This document shows, piece after piece, positions 43,527 to 52,742 of a stretch of DNA of 64,000 bases. Made by a program: the position numbers and the translations under genes. The stretch is from positions 62,001 to 126,000 of the forward strand of contig JACKLP010000007.1 in assembly GCA_024235875.1 (NCBI GenBank). The letters are read 5' to 3'. The first letter of the stretch is position 1. Every line of letters starts with the position of its first letter. The stretch comes from Burkholderiaceae bacterium (lineage in GTDB: Bacteria; Pseudomonadota; Gammaproteobacteria; Burkholderiales; Burkholderiaceae_E). The notes below the pieces were generated by a model. The model saw only the letters and a program-made list of their open reading frames with translations. It was not told the origin of the DNA and searched no databases.

Positions 43527-44618
43527 ATGGAGCGCCGTAAGTTTCTGAGATCTGCCAGCGTGGCAGGCGCCGGGGTGGCGGCCGCCACGCTGTCGGCCCC
43601 CGCAATCTCGGCGGGCAAGAAAGAACTCGTCATCGTATCGACCTGGCCGCGCGACTTCCCCGGCCTGGGCCTGAGCGCACAACGCCTGGCCGCGCGTATC
43701 ACCGAACTGAGCGAAGGCCGGATCACCACCAAGTATTTCGCCGCCGGCGAGCGGGTCGGCGCCTTCGACGCGTTCGACGCGGTTGCGTCGGGCAATGCGC
43801 AGGCCTACATCGGGGCCGACTATTACTGGAAGGGCAAGCACCCGGCCTTCTCGTTCTTCACGTCGGTGCCGTTCGGCATGACCACCATCGAGTGGAATGC
43901 CTGGATCAAGTTCATGGGTGGCCAGGCGCTCTGGGACAAGCTCAGCGGCGAGTTCGGCATCAAGGCCTTGCCCTGCGGCGCCACCGGAACCCAGATGGGC
44001 GGTTGGTTCAACAAGGAAGTGAAGACCGCAGCCGACCTCAAGGGCCTGAAGATGCGTATCCCCGGCCTTGGCGGCGACGTCATGGCCAAGCTGGGCGCAT
44101 CGCCGGTGTCGCTGCCAGGCGGCCAGATCTACGAGAACCTCGTCTCGGGTGCCATCGACGCCACCGAGTGGGTGGGTCCGTACAACGACTACTTCCTGAA
44201 GTTCTACGAAGCAGCCAAGTACTACTACTACCCGGGCATGCACGAGCCGGGTGGCGGCCTCGCGTTCGGCATGAACGCCAAGTGGTGGGGTTCGCTCTCC
44301 AAGTGGGAGCAGGCACTGATCACGGCAGCGTGCATGGAAGAACATGCGGCCCAGTACGAGGAAGCTGCCGCCAAGAACGGTGAATACCTGCAGAAGCTGA
44401 TCAATGATCACGGCGTCAAGCTGCGCCAGTTCTCCGACGAGATCTACGACAGCTTCGGCGATGCCTCGAAGGCCGTCTTCGAGGAAACCCGCGCGCACAG
44501 CAAGCTTGCCGCGGAGATCCACGATGCCTATCAACGCGTCCTGCGCGAAGTGGGCGGCTGGCAGAAGATCGGTGAGGTCGCATTCACGCAGCAGCGCAAC
44601 CGCGTGCTCGGGATGTAA
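43527..44618 (+). CDS. dctP: TRAP transporter solute-binding protein, TakP-like (system 1)
   Basis: A 363-residue periplasmic binding protein. A twin-arginine signal (ERRKFLRSASVAGAG) and a cleavage region near ISAG suggest Tat export. DLKGLKMRIPGLGGD contains the arginine that binds substrate carboxylates. GGWFNKEVKTA and DATEWVGPYND match the TakP group, whose best-studied member binds 2-oxo acids. The ligand here is therefore probably a monocarboxylate such as a 2-oxo acid or lactate. Confidence 0.9.
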   Translation: MERRKFLRSASVAGAGVAAATLSAPAISAGKKELVIVSTWPRDFPGLGLSAQRLAARITELSEGRITTKYFAAGERVGAFDAFDAVASGNAQAYIGADYYWKGKHPAFSFFTSVPFGMTTIEWNAWIKFMGGQALWDKLSGEFGIKALPCGATGTQMGGWFNKEVKTAADLKGLKMRIPGLGGDVMAKLGASPVSLPGGQIYENLVSGAIDATEWVGPYNDYFLKFYEAAKYYYYPGMHEPGGGLAFGMNAKWWGSLSKWEQALITAACMEEHAAQYEEAAAKNGEYLQKLINDHGVKLRQFSDEIYDSFGDASKAVFEETRAHSKLAAEIHDAYQRVLREVGGWQKIGEVAFTQQRNRVLGM

Positions 44619-44648
44619 GCGAAAGACTTCGCCGATTTCCGGCGACAC

Positions 44649-44676
44649 GAGAGGGGCGACATCGCCCCTCTCTTTC
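44649..44676 (+). terminator. Partial terminator between dctP and dctQ
   Basis: GAGAGGGGCG pairs perfectly with CGCCCCTCTC over an ACAT loop and is followed by TTTC. It lies 31 bases after dctP and before dctQ. Such an intra-operon hairpin would leave much more binding protein than membrane subunit. Confidence 0.75.
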
Positions 44677-44732
44677 AGGGCCTGTTGCGCGCACCGATGC
44701 CGACAGGCCCTGTTTCGATCCTGGAGTCACCG

Positions 44733-45731
44733 ATGAATTCGGAGCGCGGTCTCTCGAGCGCAAGCCAGTCGGCCGGCGTGCTGGCAATCAGAAGCTTTGG
44801 CTGGGCCATGCTGACCCTCCTGGTCGCTTATCTGGCAAGCAACTTCCTGGCGATCGGCAGCAACTGGGGAACGGTCACCGACTTCATCGTCACGGGCAAG
44901 GCCGGCAAGGGCGTCTGGATTCAGGTTCTTCTCTACCTGGCCGCCATCGCCTTGGCCATCGGCGGCGCAGTGGCAACGCGCCAGCGCAGCCTGCGCGCTG
45001 ATAGTCGTCTGGTATCCGACCTGAACGCCTTCATCGTGCGCGCGGCATTCTGGAGCGTCTTGCTCGTCGGAATCGCAGATGCCGCGATCTCCTTCCTGCG
45101 GGTGGAGGAATTGCTTCCGTCGCTGATCGGCAACGACCTGACACACAGTCTGGGACGCGCGCAGTTTCGCGGCCCCTATGTTCATGTGCCGCTGATCGTG
45201 ATCGGCGTGGTGCTCGCCGCGTTCACGCGCACGCTCGGTTTCACCTGGCTGGCGCTGTTGATCGTCGTGGCGGAACTGACGATCGTGCTCACGCGCTTCG
45301 TGTTCTCGTACGAACAGGCGTTCATGGGCGACCTGGTCCGCTTCTGGTACGCGGCCCTGTTTCTGTTCGCCAGTGCCTATACCCTGCTCGAGGAAGGGCA
45401 TGTGCGAGTGGATGTCTTCTACACGACCTTCCGGGATCGGACGAAGGGCTTCGTCAATGCATACGGCTCGATCCTGCTGGGCATTACGCTCTGCTGGACG
45501 ATCATCTTTGTCGGCACATCGTCGAAGACCGCCATCATCAATGGCCCCCTGCTCAACTTCGAGGTGTCGCAGTCAGGGTTCGGCATGTACGTGAAGTACC
45601 TGATGGCCGCCTTCCTGGGCGTCTTTGCAATCACGATGCTGGTGCAGTTTGTCAGCTATCTGTTCGACTCGGTCGCCGACATTCGTCGCGAACCGGGCAA
45701 ACGCATCGTCGAAACCCAGTCGGCCCACTGA
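44733..45731 (+). CDS. dctQ: TRAP transporter small permease, unusually long (system 1)
   Basis: A 332-residue membrane subunit. The DctQ landmark EGHVRVDVF lies near residues 233-242 and the four typical helices fall after about residue 185. Residues 1-180 add about four more hydrophobic helices (starting at RSFGWAMLTLLVAYLA), so the protein is roughly 100 residues longer than a normal DctQ. The ATG at 44733 has GGAG upstream. It begins 114 bases after dctP and runs directly into dctM. Confidence 0.85.
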   Translation: MNSERGLSSASQSAGVLAIRSFGWAMLTLLVAYLASNFLAIGSNWGTVTDFIVTGKAGKGVWIQVLLYLAAIALAIGGAVATRQRSLRADSRLVSDLNAFIVRAAFWSVLLVGIADAAISFLRVEELLPSLIGNDLTHSLGRAQFRGPYVHVPLIVIGVVLAAFTRTLGFTWLALLIVVAELTIVLTRFVFSYEQAFMGDLVRFWYAALFLFASAYTLLEEGHVRVDVFYTTFRDRTKGFVNAYGSILLGITLCWTIIFVGTSSKTAIINGPLLNFEVSQSGFGMYVKYLMAAFLGVFAITMLVQFVSYLFDSVADIRREPGKRIVETQSAH

Positions 45732-45746
45732 CGGAATCCTGAGAAC

Positions 45747-48404
45747 ATGGAACTCCTCTTTCTCATTCTCCTGATCGGGCTGATGGCGTTCGCGCTCGGG
45801 TCCGGCTTCCCGGTCGCCTTTGCTCTGCCCGGATCGGCAATCCTGACGATCGCCATTGCCGCCGGCGCTGGCTACCTGTTTGCCGGCAACATGGACGCGT
45901 ACTTCGCACAGGGCGGGCCATCGCAATGGCTCAGTGCGGGGGTCACGAATCTGCGCGGCGTCTACTGGGAGGTCGAGCGCGACACGCTGATCGCGATCCC
46001 GTTGTTCGTCTTCATGGGGATCATGCTGCAGCGATCAAAGATCGCCGAAGACCTTCTGGTCACCATGGCCCGGCTCTTCGGACCGATTCCTGGCGGGCTC
46101 GGCATCTCGGTCGTCTTCGTCGGCGCGCTGCTGGCCGCTACGACCGGCATCGTCGGCGCAACCGTGGTAGCGATGGGGCTGATCTCGCTGCCGGCCATGC
46201 TTCGAAACAACTACTCGAAGTCTCTCGCCACCGGCACGATCGCGGCGTCCGGGACGCTCGGGCAGATCATTCCGCCTTCGATCGTGCTGATCATTCTGGC
46301 CGATCAGCTCTCGAGCGCCGTCGACCAGGCAGGTACCGCGCGCAAGGCCTTGTACAAGGTCGCGACCGGCCAGCTCTCCATGCCCAGCGAGTTCGAGGTC
46401 GGATCCACCAGCGCCGGCGAGATGTTCCTTGGCGCCCTGGTACCCGGCCTGGTGTTGGTCGGCCTGTACATGGCCTACATCCTCGTCTTTGCCATGATCC
46501 GCCCTCAGGCGGCGCCGGCGGTGCGTAGCGAAGGGCGAATCGACGTCGCTTTCCTGACCCGCGTCTTCGTTACCCTGGTACCGCCGCTGCTGCTGATCTT
46601 CCTGGTTCTCGGCTCGATCCTGTCCGGAATCGCGACCGTGAACCAGGCGGGGGCGATCGGAGCGGCAGGCGCCCTGCTCATGGCCGGCTATCGGCTTCGA
46701 GAGGGCCAGAAGCGCGCGTATTACCCGGCCGTGATCGCGCTGCTCGCGATCGCCGTCATCGCGGTGATCGTCCCGAACTTCGACACCAACATCAAGAACA
46801 TCAGACGCTCGTCGGATGCGATCGCCATCGCTGTCGCCGTCGTCGCCGTGATCTGTCTCATCGTGGCGCTCGTGTGGAGCGGCTATCGGGCGCTCAAGTT
46901 CGACAACACGCTGCAAGGCGTGATGATCGAGACAGCCAAGACGACCTCGCTCGTATTCATCATCCTGCTGGGCGCGGCCATGTTGACGGCCGCCTTCCGC
47001 GCGTTCGGTGGTGAGGATCTGGTGCGCGAGTTCCTGGTGGGCATGCCCGGGGGATTCTGGGCGCAGTTCATCATCGTGATGGCCGTGATCTTCATTCTCG
47101 GCTTCTTCATCGATTTCATCGAAATTGCCGTGGTCGTGGTCCCGATCGTGGCCCCTATTCTCCTGACCGACCCCGCCGCCAACATCTCGGCCGTGTGGCT
47201 GGGCGTCATGATCGGCCTCAATATCCAGACCTCGTTCCTTACGCCTCCATTCGGCTTCGCGCTCTTCTATCTGCGCGGCGTCGCGCCGCCCGAGGTCCGT
47301 ACGCTCGACATGTACCGGGGCGTCATCGCCTTCATCTCGTTGCAGGTCGTGGCACTGGTCATCGTCGGCCTGACCCCGAGCCTGGTGAATTACCTGCCCA
47401 ATCGGATGTCGCTCCTGTCGGACACGGCACCGCCCCCCAGAAACCCTCGACTTCAGTACTGCCTCGAGGAGTACGTCACCGATCGGATCCGGCAGGACGG
47501 AACCCGGATCAACGAGGCGATTGCAACGGCGGGCAAGCTCGATCTGAATGCGCTTCCCAAGCCACTGGCAAACGATGTGCGCGCCGCGCTGTCGTCGGCG
47601 CAAAGCGCGTTCAAGTTGCTCGATACGGCCCAGGCGGCCGAGCAGACCGTCATGGAAAAGGCGGTCGCGTACCGGCCCGTTCATCAGCGCGTGCGCGCGC
47701 TCGAGAAGGACATTCATCGGCATGGCGAGGAAATCAAGAACCTCGAGCGCCGGATGTCGAGCCTGCGTGACGAGACGGAGGCCGGGCGGCGTGCGGCGCT
47801 CCAGGCGCGTGTCGGCGAGCTGACTCGCGCCCAGGAAACGCTGCGCCAACAGATTCCGGCCGACTGGAAAGCGACCTATGACGCTTTCTCCAAGTACCAG
47901 CGTGAGGAGCGACTCGCGCGGGTCAAGTATCGACGGGCCGCAGACCGCGGCTTCGAGCCGATCGCGGAAATCGCGGAAGTGCTGGGACGCACCTCGGAGC
48001 TCGAACCACTTCGGGCCGAGATCACGCAGTTGACAACGAGTCTGGTCGGCAAGGATCCGAAGGTCGCGCAGAAACTGCTCTCCGCGGTCAGTACCCGGAT
48101 CGATGCCGTTCCGGGCAGCAGCGACATCAGCGCGTCGCTGGCCAAGGTAAAGCGGATCCTTCGCTCATCCTCTCCCGATGCCGAGAAGATTCGAGTCGGA
48201 ATCGAAGCGACGCTGACGGTATTCGATCGCGAACTTGCATGGCGTAAATCGGCCGCCGCAAGCGTCCTGCCGGGATTACGTGTCTACACCCAGGCGGTAG
48301 GCGACACGATCGGGGCACGCGTCAGCAAGTCGCTGACTCGCGACCAAGCCCTGTACATCGCCAGCTGCCAGGCAGGACATCGAGACGTCTCCCTGAGCTT
48401 CTGA
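45747..48404 (+). CDS. dctM: TRAP transporter large permease with a long C-terminal coiled-coil extension (system 1)
   Basis: An 885-residue protein. Residues 1 to about 551 form the DctM permease (LIAIPLFVFMGIML, GASGTLGQIIPPS-type elements and NIQTSFLTPPFGFALFYLRG). An extra pair of helices is inserted around 320-380 compared with the short version. Residues about 552-885 are soluble, helical and rich in Arg, Glu, Ala and Ser, with heptad-like stretches such as LEKDIHRHGEEIKNLERRMS. Usual DctM proteins are about 420-560 residues. The role of the extension is unknown. It starts 15 bases after dctQ. Confidence 0.87.
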   Translation: MELLFLILLIGLMAFALGSGFPVAFALPGSAILTIAIAAGAGYLFAGNMDAYFAQGGPSQWLSAGVTNLRGVYWEVERDTLIAIPLFVFMGIMLQRSKIAEDLLVTMARLFGPIPGGLGISVVFVGALLAATTGIVGATVVAMGLISLPAMLRNNYSKSLATGTIAASGTLGQIIPPSIVLIILADQLSSAVDQAGTARKALYKVATGQLSMPSEFEVGSTSAGEMFLGALVPGLVLVGLYMAYILVFAMIRPQAAPAVRSEGRIDVAFLTRVFVTLVPPLLLIFLVLGSILSGIATVNQAGAIGAAGALLMAGYRLREGQKRAYYPAVIALLAIAVIAVIVPNFDTNIKNIRRSSDAIAIAVAVVAVICLIVALVWSGYRALKFDNTLQGVMIETAKTTSLVFIILLGAAMLTAAFRAFGGEDLVREFLVGMPGGFWAQFIIVMAVIFILGFFIDFIEIAVVVVPIVAPILLTDPAANISAVWLGVMIGLNIQTSFLTPPFGFALFYLRGVAPPEVRTLDMYRGVIAFISLQVVALVIVGLTPSLVNYLPNRMSLLSDTAPPPRNPRLQYCLEEYVTDRIRQDGTRINEAIATAGKLDLNALPKPLANDVRAALSSAQSAFKLLDTAQAAEQTVMEKAVAYRPVHQRVRALEKDIHRHGEEIKNLERRMSSLRDETEAGRRAALQARVGELTRAQETLRQQIPADWKATYDAFSKYQREERLARVKYRRAADRGFEPIAEIAEVLGRTSELEPLRAEITQLTTSLVGKDPKVAQKLLSAVSTRIDAVPGSSDISASLAKVKRILRSSSPDAEKIRVGIEATLTVFDRELAWRKSAAASVLPGLRVYTQAVGDTIGARVSKSLTRDQALYIASCQAGHRDVSLSF

Positions 48405-48495
48405 CCGGAGGGCGCTCGGCCACAACGCGCGGTATGCGTCGGGCGAACCCATATTGATCCAACGACCAGGCGCACCATCGAGTACAGGAACTCCC

Positions 48496-48738
48496 ATGGG
48501 CATGTCGTCCGACGGAAAGGCTGCCCGCGTTACGGACGCGGGCGGCGGAATCGGATACGCGACTGCCAGTGCGTTCGCCATGGCCGGTGCGCGCGTCGCA
48601 CTCGTCGATCCGGGCCTAGTGAAGACTCCGACGGCCGTGCAGGTGACGATGGGCTATGACCCGGTGATCATGGAGAGGATGGTGGAATTCTTGCCGGTTA
48701 GCCGGAGCCCCTCGATCGAGACCCCTCTCGTGTCGTAG
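48496..48738 (+). pseudogene. Internally deleted short-chain dehydrogenase/reductase remnant
   Basis: An 80-codon open frame with both ends of an SDR but not its middle. The front, KAARVTDAGGGIGYATASAF, is a slightly decayed Rossmann start (the usual TGAGGGIG reads TDAGGGIG). It joins at ALVD directly to PGLVKTPTAVQ, the SDR segment near the C-terminus. The catalytic Ser-Tyr-Lys region and about 120 residues are missing. An AGGAA ribosome site remains. It is a non-functional relic. Confidence 0.75.
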
Positions 48739-48806
48739 AGGCAAGGCACGGCGCGCCACGGGCTGATCTTGGCGCTCAAGTCCGGCTGTTTCGCGGACAT
48801 GTCAAG

Positions 48807-48842
48807 AAGCGAGAAGGCCGCCCAGAGGCGGCCTTCTCGCTT
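48807..48842 (-). terminator. Rho-independent-type terminator after TRAP system 2
   Basis: A perfect 16-bp stem (AAGCGAGAAGGCCGCC and its complement) with a 4-base loop lies 20 bases after the dctM stop on the minus strand, followed by CTTG. It ends the dctPQM transcript. Confidence 0.75.
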
Positions 48843-48861
48843 GCTGCAACACTACCCTGCT

Positions 48862-50472
48862 TCAACTGCTGCCGAACATCAGGCTCGGCAACCACAATGC
48901 GAGACCTGGGAACTCGACCGTGAATGCCAGCCCGATGAGCTGCAGGATCACGAATGGGATGATCCCCGCGTAGATGTGCTGCATCTTCACGCCACTCGGT
49001 GCCACGCCCTTCATGTAGAACAGCGCGAAACCGAACGGGGGCGTCAGGAACGAAGTCTGCAGGTTCACTGCAACCAATATCGCGAACCAATAGATCACTT
49101 GCGCCTGCATGAACTGTCGTTGCGATTCGTTGGTCGCCGGCTCCAGACCGAGGTGCGGTGCGAACTCGGGCGCAAGCGATCGAATCACCGGAGCGAAGAC
49201 CGGCAGGATGATCAAGGTGATCTCGAGAAAGTCGAAGAAGAACCCGAGCAGGAAGATCGCGAACATCAGGATGAACAGCAGCGCCCAGGGTCCCAGGTCG
49301 AGCCATTCGATCAATTCGATGATCAAGTCCTCGCCGTAGACGTTCCGGAAGATCGTCGAAAACGCTGTTGCGCCAACGAAGATGAAGAAGATCATCGCCG
49401 TGGTGAGCGCCGTGCGATGTACCACGTCGCGCAGCACGCCGATCGTGAGCGTCCGATTCAGCCAGGCCAGCAAGATCGAACCGAAGGCCCCCACGCCAGC
49501 CGCTTCCGTCGGCGTGGCCCACCCGCCGAAGATCGAGCCCAACACGAGAACGATCAGGAACACGGGCGGGAAGAAACCCTTTAGCAGGCCACCGAGCAAG
49601 GTGTTGCCCTCTGCGCGCCCCATCAGCACCGACGTCACGAAGATCGCCAGGAACGCCACGAGCGGCCAGCTCCATAGATTCGCCAGCGGTGTCTTCTCCA
49701 TGATGAAGGCACCGATGATCAGTACGGCCGCGATCGCGAGGAACTTGATGACATTCGCGATCCGTGTCGGAGACATCTGGATCGCATCTGCTGGCAAAGC
49801 CGGCGCAAGCTTCGGCCGGATAGTCGCAAGCACGAGGATGTACAGGAAATACAGCCCCGAGAGGACAAGCCCCGGCAAGATGGCGCCGACGAACAGGTTG
49901 CCCACCGAAACCGCCAGCAGGTTGGCCATCAGCACCAGCATGATCGACGGCGGAATCAGGATGCCCAGGGTCGCGCTGGCGGCGATCGTCCCGGTCGCGA
50001 GCGCCGGGTGATAACCGCGCGCCAGCATCGTGGGTAGGGCCAGAAGCGTCATCATCACGACCGACGCACCGATGATGCCGGTCGTCGCCGCCATCACGGT
50101 CCCCATGACCGTCACGGAAAGCGCGAGCCCGCCAGGTACCCGGCGCAAGAGAACCTGCAGGATGTGCAGGAGGTCTTCGGCTACCTTCGACTTCTCGAGC
50201 ATCGTCCCCATGAAGACGAAACACGGGATCGCAACCAGAATCGGGTTCTGGACGGCGCCGGAGCCGCCGTCACCTCCCCAGACCCGTTGGATGATCTGAA
50301 AGAAGACCGCGAAGTCGAGGATCTCCAGCTTGATCGCGATGAAACCGGAAAGAATCGAGATTCCGCCCAGCGCGAACGCGACCGGCATCCCGGTGAACAG
50401 GATCAGCGCGAGGCACATGAACATGTACGCGCCGATATAGGTGTACAGATGATCGTAGATGACTTCCCACAC
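48862..50472 (-). CDS. dctM: TRAP transporter large permease (system 2)
   Basis: A 536-residue polytopic permease of the DctM type. LVAIPCFVFMGTMLEKS, ASATLGILIPPS and NLQTSFLTPPFGFALFYMKG are the family elements. GTG at 50472 is the likely start, with GGGGA upstream. It ends normally without the coiled-coil tail found in system 1. It follows dctQ by 10 bases. Confidence 0.92.
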   Translation of the reverse strand: MWEVIYDHLYTYIGAYMFMCLALILFTGMPVAFALGGISILSGFIAIKLEILDFAVFFQIIQRVWGGDGGSGAVQNPILVAIPCFVFMGTMLEKSKVAEDLLHILQVLLRRVPGGLALSVTVMGTVMAATTGIIGASVVMMTLLALPTMLARGYHPALATGTIAASATLGILIPPSIMLVLMANLLAVSVGNLFVGAILPGLVLSGLYFLYILVLATIRPKLAPALPADAIQMSPTRIANVIKFLAIAAVLIIGAFIMEKTPLANLWSWPLVAFLAIFVTSVLMGRAEGNTLLGGLLKGFFPPVFLIVLVLGSIFGGWATPTEAAGVGAFGSILLAWLNRTLTIGVLRDVVHRTALTTAMIFFIFVGATAFSTIFRNVYGEDLIIELIEWLDLGPWALLFILMFAIFLLGFFFDFLEITLIILPVFAPVIRSLAPEFAPHLGLEPATNESQRQFMQAQVIYWFAILVAVNLQTSFLTPPFGFALFYMKGVAPSGVKMQHIYAGIIPFVILQLIGLAFTVEFPGLALWLPSLMFGSS

Positions 50473-50482
50473 GGTCTGTCCC

Positions 50483-51169
50483 CTAGTTCGACTGCGGTTT
50501 GTGATGGGTGGCTGCCTGCTCGGCCGCCACGGCACGCTCGGCTTCCTCGCGCGCCTTCTTCAGTTCGTCGGAAACATCCGAGTAGATCTCCAGTGCCCTC
50601 TCCGCGTCGAGCCGATCTTCCGCACCGCCGAACAGCACCACCAGCAGACGCATCAGGGTCGCGATGACGGCCATGGCCGCGGTGGTGAACCCGAAGATCA
50701 GAAAACTCTTGATGATCCAGCGCACCCCGATCCCGGTCAGCGAGTCGGAGCCCTCGCCCTGGTGAAAACTAAGCGAGGTCATCTGCCATGCCTCGGACAG
50801 CATCACATACAGGAAGGGGACGGCCAGTATCAACAAGCCGAAGAATTCGAGCCAGGTCTGCTTGCGGTGCGGCAACAGTTCGCGAAAGACATCCACCCGC
50901 ACATGCGCGTTGGCAAGATAGGCGAAGCCGAAGGTCATCAGCAGCAAGACCGCGTGAAAGTGCCACTCGAGGTCCTGCAGGATCGTCGACACCGAGAGAC
51001 CGGTGTGCGCGGTGATCTCCGAAAAATAGAGCCGGGTCACATCCAGCTTTCTGGTGACCACGTCGAAGATGATCACGGCGATCAACGGCAGGATGATCCA
51101 ACCCGCCGTCTTGCCGAGCCACCGCGTAAAGCGGTCTATCGCACCGGCAAACCGAAGTAGGCTTTTCAT
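50483..51169 (-). CDS. dctQ: TRAP transporter small permease (system 2)
   Basis: A 228-residue four-helix membrane protein with the DctQ landmark NAHVRVDVFREL. The C-terminal 40 residues form a charged helix (DVSDELKKAREEAERAV) exposed to the cytoplasm. Normal size for the family. Confidence 0.9.
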   Translation of the reverse strand: MKSLLRFAGAIDRFTRWLGKTAGWIILPLIAVIIFDVVTRKLDVTRLYFSEITAHTGLSVSTILQDLEWHFHAVLLLMTFGFAYLANAHVRVDVFRELLPHRKQTWLEFFGLLILAVPFLYVMLSEAWQMTSLSFHQGEGSDSLTGIGVRWIIKSFLIFGFTTAAMAVIATLMRLLVVLFGGAEDRLDAERALEIYSDVSDELKKAREEAERAVAAEQAATHHKPQSN

Positions 51170-51553
51170 GATGGTCTCTCGATCTTTGCAGGCTTCGTCG
51201 CCCCTGCGGGTCGTACCGACTCGACCGTGGACAGGCCACGGGCCGACGTCTCATTCGTCAGTTGGGCTGTCGGCGCGCATTGAGATCGAGCGTGAACACA
51301 CGCCGATCCATTGCGAGCCGACAAGCAGCGCCTGGCTCCTCGAGCCTTTTCCCTGTTGCACGGCGCCACAATCCGGCACCGAAGCGCTCACCTATAGAGT
51401 GCCCGCTGTCGGTCACAACTGCAGCACAGTGTCTCCAGCCCTTGATTCGGGTCGGCATGCTGCGCGCGCGTGCGGCCTCTTTGGCGTGGCATCCTCGATG
51501 AAACGAAGATGCCACGCAAAGAACTTGCCGCGCGCCCGCGCGCGCCGCCTCGA
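51170..51553. other. Intergenic region between dctP and dctQ of system 2
   Basis: A gap of 384 bases holds no convincing gene. A long hairpin lies at its dctP side (described separately). Short open frames here have no ribosome site or recognisable domain. As the transcript runs dctP to dctQM, this gap may reduce permease expression relative to the binding protein. Confidence 0.5.
51479..51521 (-). terminator. Long hairpin after dctP of system 2
   Basis: A 14-bp stem with one bulged G (CTTTGGCGTGGCATC pairing with GATGCCACGCAAAG) lies 33 bases after the dctP stop. No T-run follows. It may be an attenuator or 3'-end stabiliser, in the same place as the hairpin in system 1. Confidence 0.5.
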
Positions 51554-52615
51554 CTACTTCAGGTAGCCGCGCTCGCCCCAGACCTTGTACTTCTCGTGGA
51601 ACGAGGAGTAGCTGTCCCAGAGCTTCTTCACATCCTTGTTCGCCTTGATCTCATCGGCGAGGACTTGCTCCCAGGCTTTGCGGAGCTCCTTCAGGATGTC
51701 GTCGGACCACGTCATCATCTTGACGCCGTCTTTCTCGTTGGCGAGCATTGCAGCGAACTGCGAAGACTCACCATCGGCGATCTCGATTCCCACGTTCGCT
51801 TTGCAAGCCGTGTAGAGCATCGCCTGATACTCCTTGGGCAAGCCCTTCCACTTGTCCATGTTGACCAGGACTTCGTTCGTGGTCGCCTGCTGGTGCCAGC
51901 CCGGGAAGTAGTTGTACTTCGCAATCTGGTAAAAGCCGAGCGAACGGTCGATGGCCGGCATGGAGAACTCGGTGGCGTCGATCGTGCCCAGCTCCAGAGC
52001 CGGGTAGATGTCGGCCGCCGCAAGCTGTTGCGTTGACACGCCGAACTTCTGCATCACCTTCGCGCCCATGCCGAAGAAGCGCATCTTCAACCCCTTGAGC
52101 TCGGCAAGGCTGTTGATCGGCTTACGGAACCAGCCCGAGGTCTCCGGGGAGATCAGGCCGCACATCATGAACTTGATGTTGTCTCGAGCGTAGAGTTCTT
52201 CGCCGATCTTGTTGCCGCCACCGTACTCCAGCCAGGCAAGGAATTCACCGAGCCCTGGACCGAACGGCCAGGTCGACATGAACGCGTAGGCAGAATTCTT
52301 GCCCTGGTTCGCACCGGGCGTACCGTAGGCGGCCTCGAAGCTACCCTTGCTGACGGGGTCGTAGTAAGCGTATCCACCAGCCAGCGCACCCGGCTCGAAG
52401 ACCTTGATATCGAACTTGCCGCCGGACATGTCCTTGACCCACTCGGCCATGCGATAGCCCGGAGGGCCGATCACCGCGAGGTTCTTGCCGAATGCCGAAT
52501 GCATTTTCCAGCGAACCTTCTTCTGCGCGTGAGCCGTGTCCGGTGCCAGAGCAGTAACCGCTACCGCCGCAGCGGCCGCAAGCACACCGAGTCGCTTGAA
52601 TGCGAATGACTTCAT
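51554..52615 (-). CDS. dctP: TRAP transporter solute-binding protein (system 2)
   Basis: A 353-residue periplasmic binding protein with a Sec signal peptide ending TAHAQ. ELKGLKMRFFGMGAKVMQKFG has the carboxylate-binding arginine, and GTIDATEFSMPAID marks the ligand pocket. It belongs to the same broad DctP/TakP group as system 1 but differs at the pocket (EFSMP for EWVGP), so a different carboxylate is expected. AGGAGATAA lies directly before the ATG. Confidence 0.92.
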   Translation of the reverse strand: MKSFAFKRLGVLAAAAAVAVTALAPDTAHAQKKVRWKMHSAFGKNLAVIGPPGYRMAEWVKDMSGGKFDIKVFEPGALAGGYAYYDPVSKGSFEAAYGTPGANQGKNSAYAFMSTWPFGPGLGEFLAWLEYGGGNKIGEELYARDNIKFMMCGLISPETSGWFRKPINSLAELKGLKMRFFGMGAKVMQKFGVSTQQLAAADIYPALELGTIDATEFSMPAIDRSLGFYQIAKYNYFPGWHQQATTNEVLVNMDKWKGLPKEYQAMLYTACKANVGIEIADGESSQFAAMLANEKDGVKMMTWSDDILKELRKAWEQVLADEIKANKDVKKLWDSYSSFHEKYKVWGERGYLK

Positions 52616-52742
52616 TTATCTCCTCCGTCCAGGATTCTCGTACCATCGGGAGCCCTGTCGCTGCCCGACTTGCTGCGACTCTAACACAACCCCCCTTCGC
52701 ACCATACAGCCAGCGCACCCGCAATTCGGCCCCGCAGTGTCC

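Noticed and set aside
46035..47849. A 604-codon open frame on the minus strand
   Set aside because: It is the antisense shadow of dctM, very rich in His, Asp and Arg with no recognisable domain.
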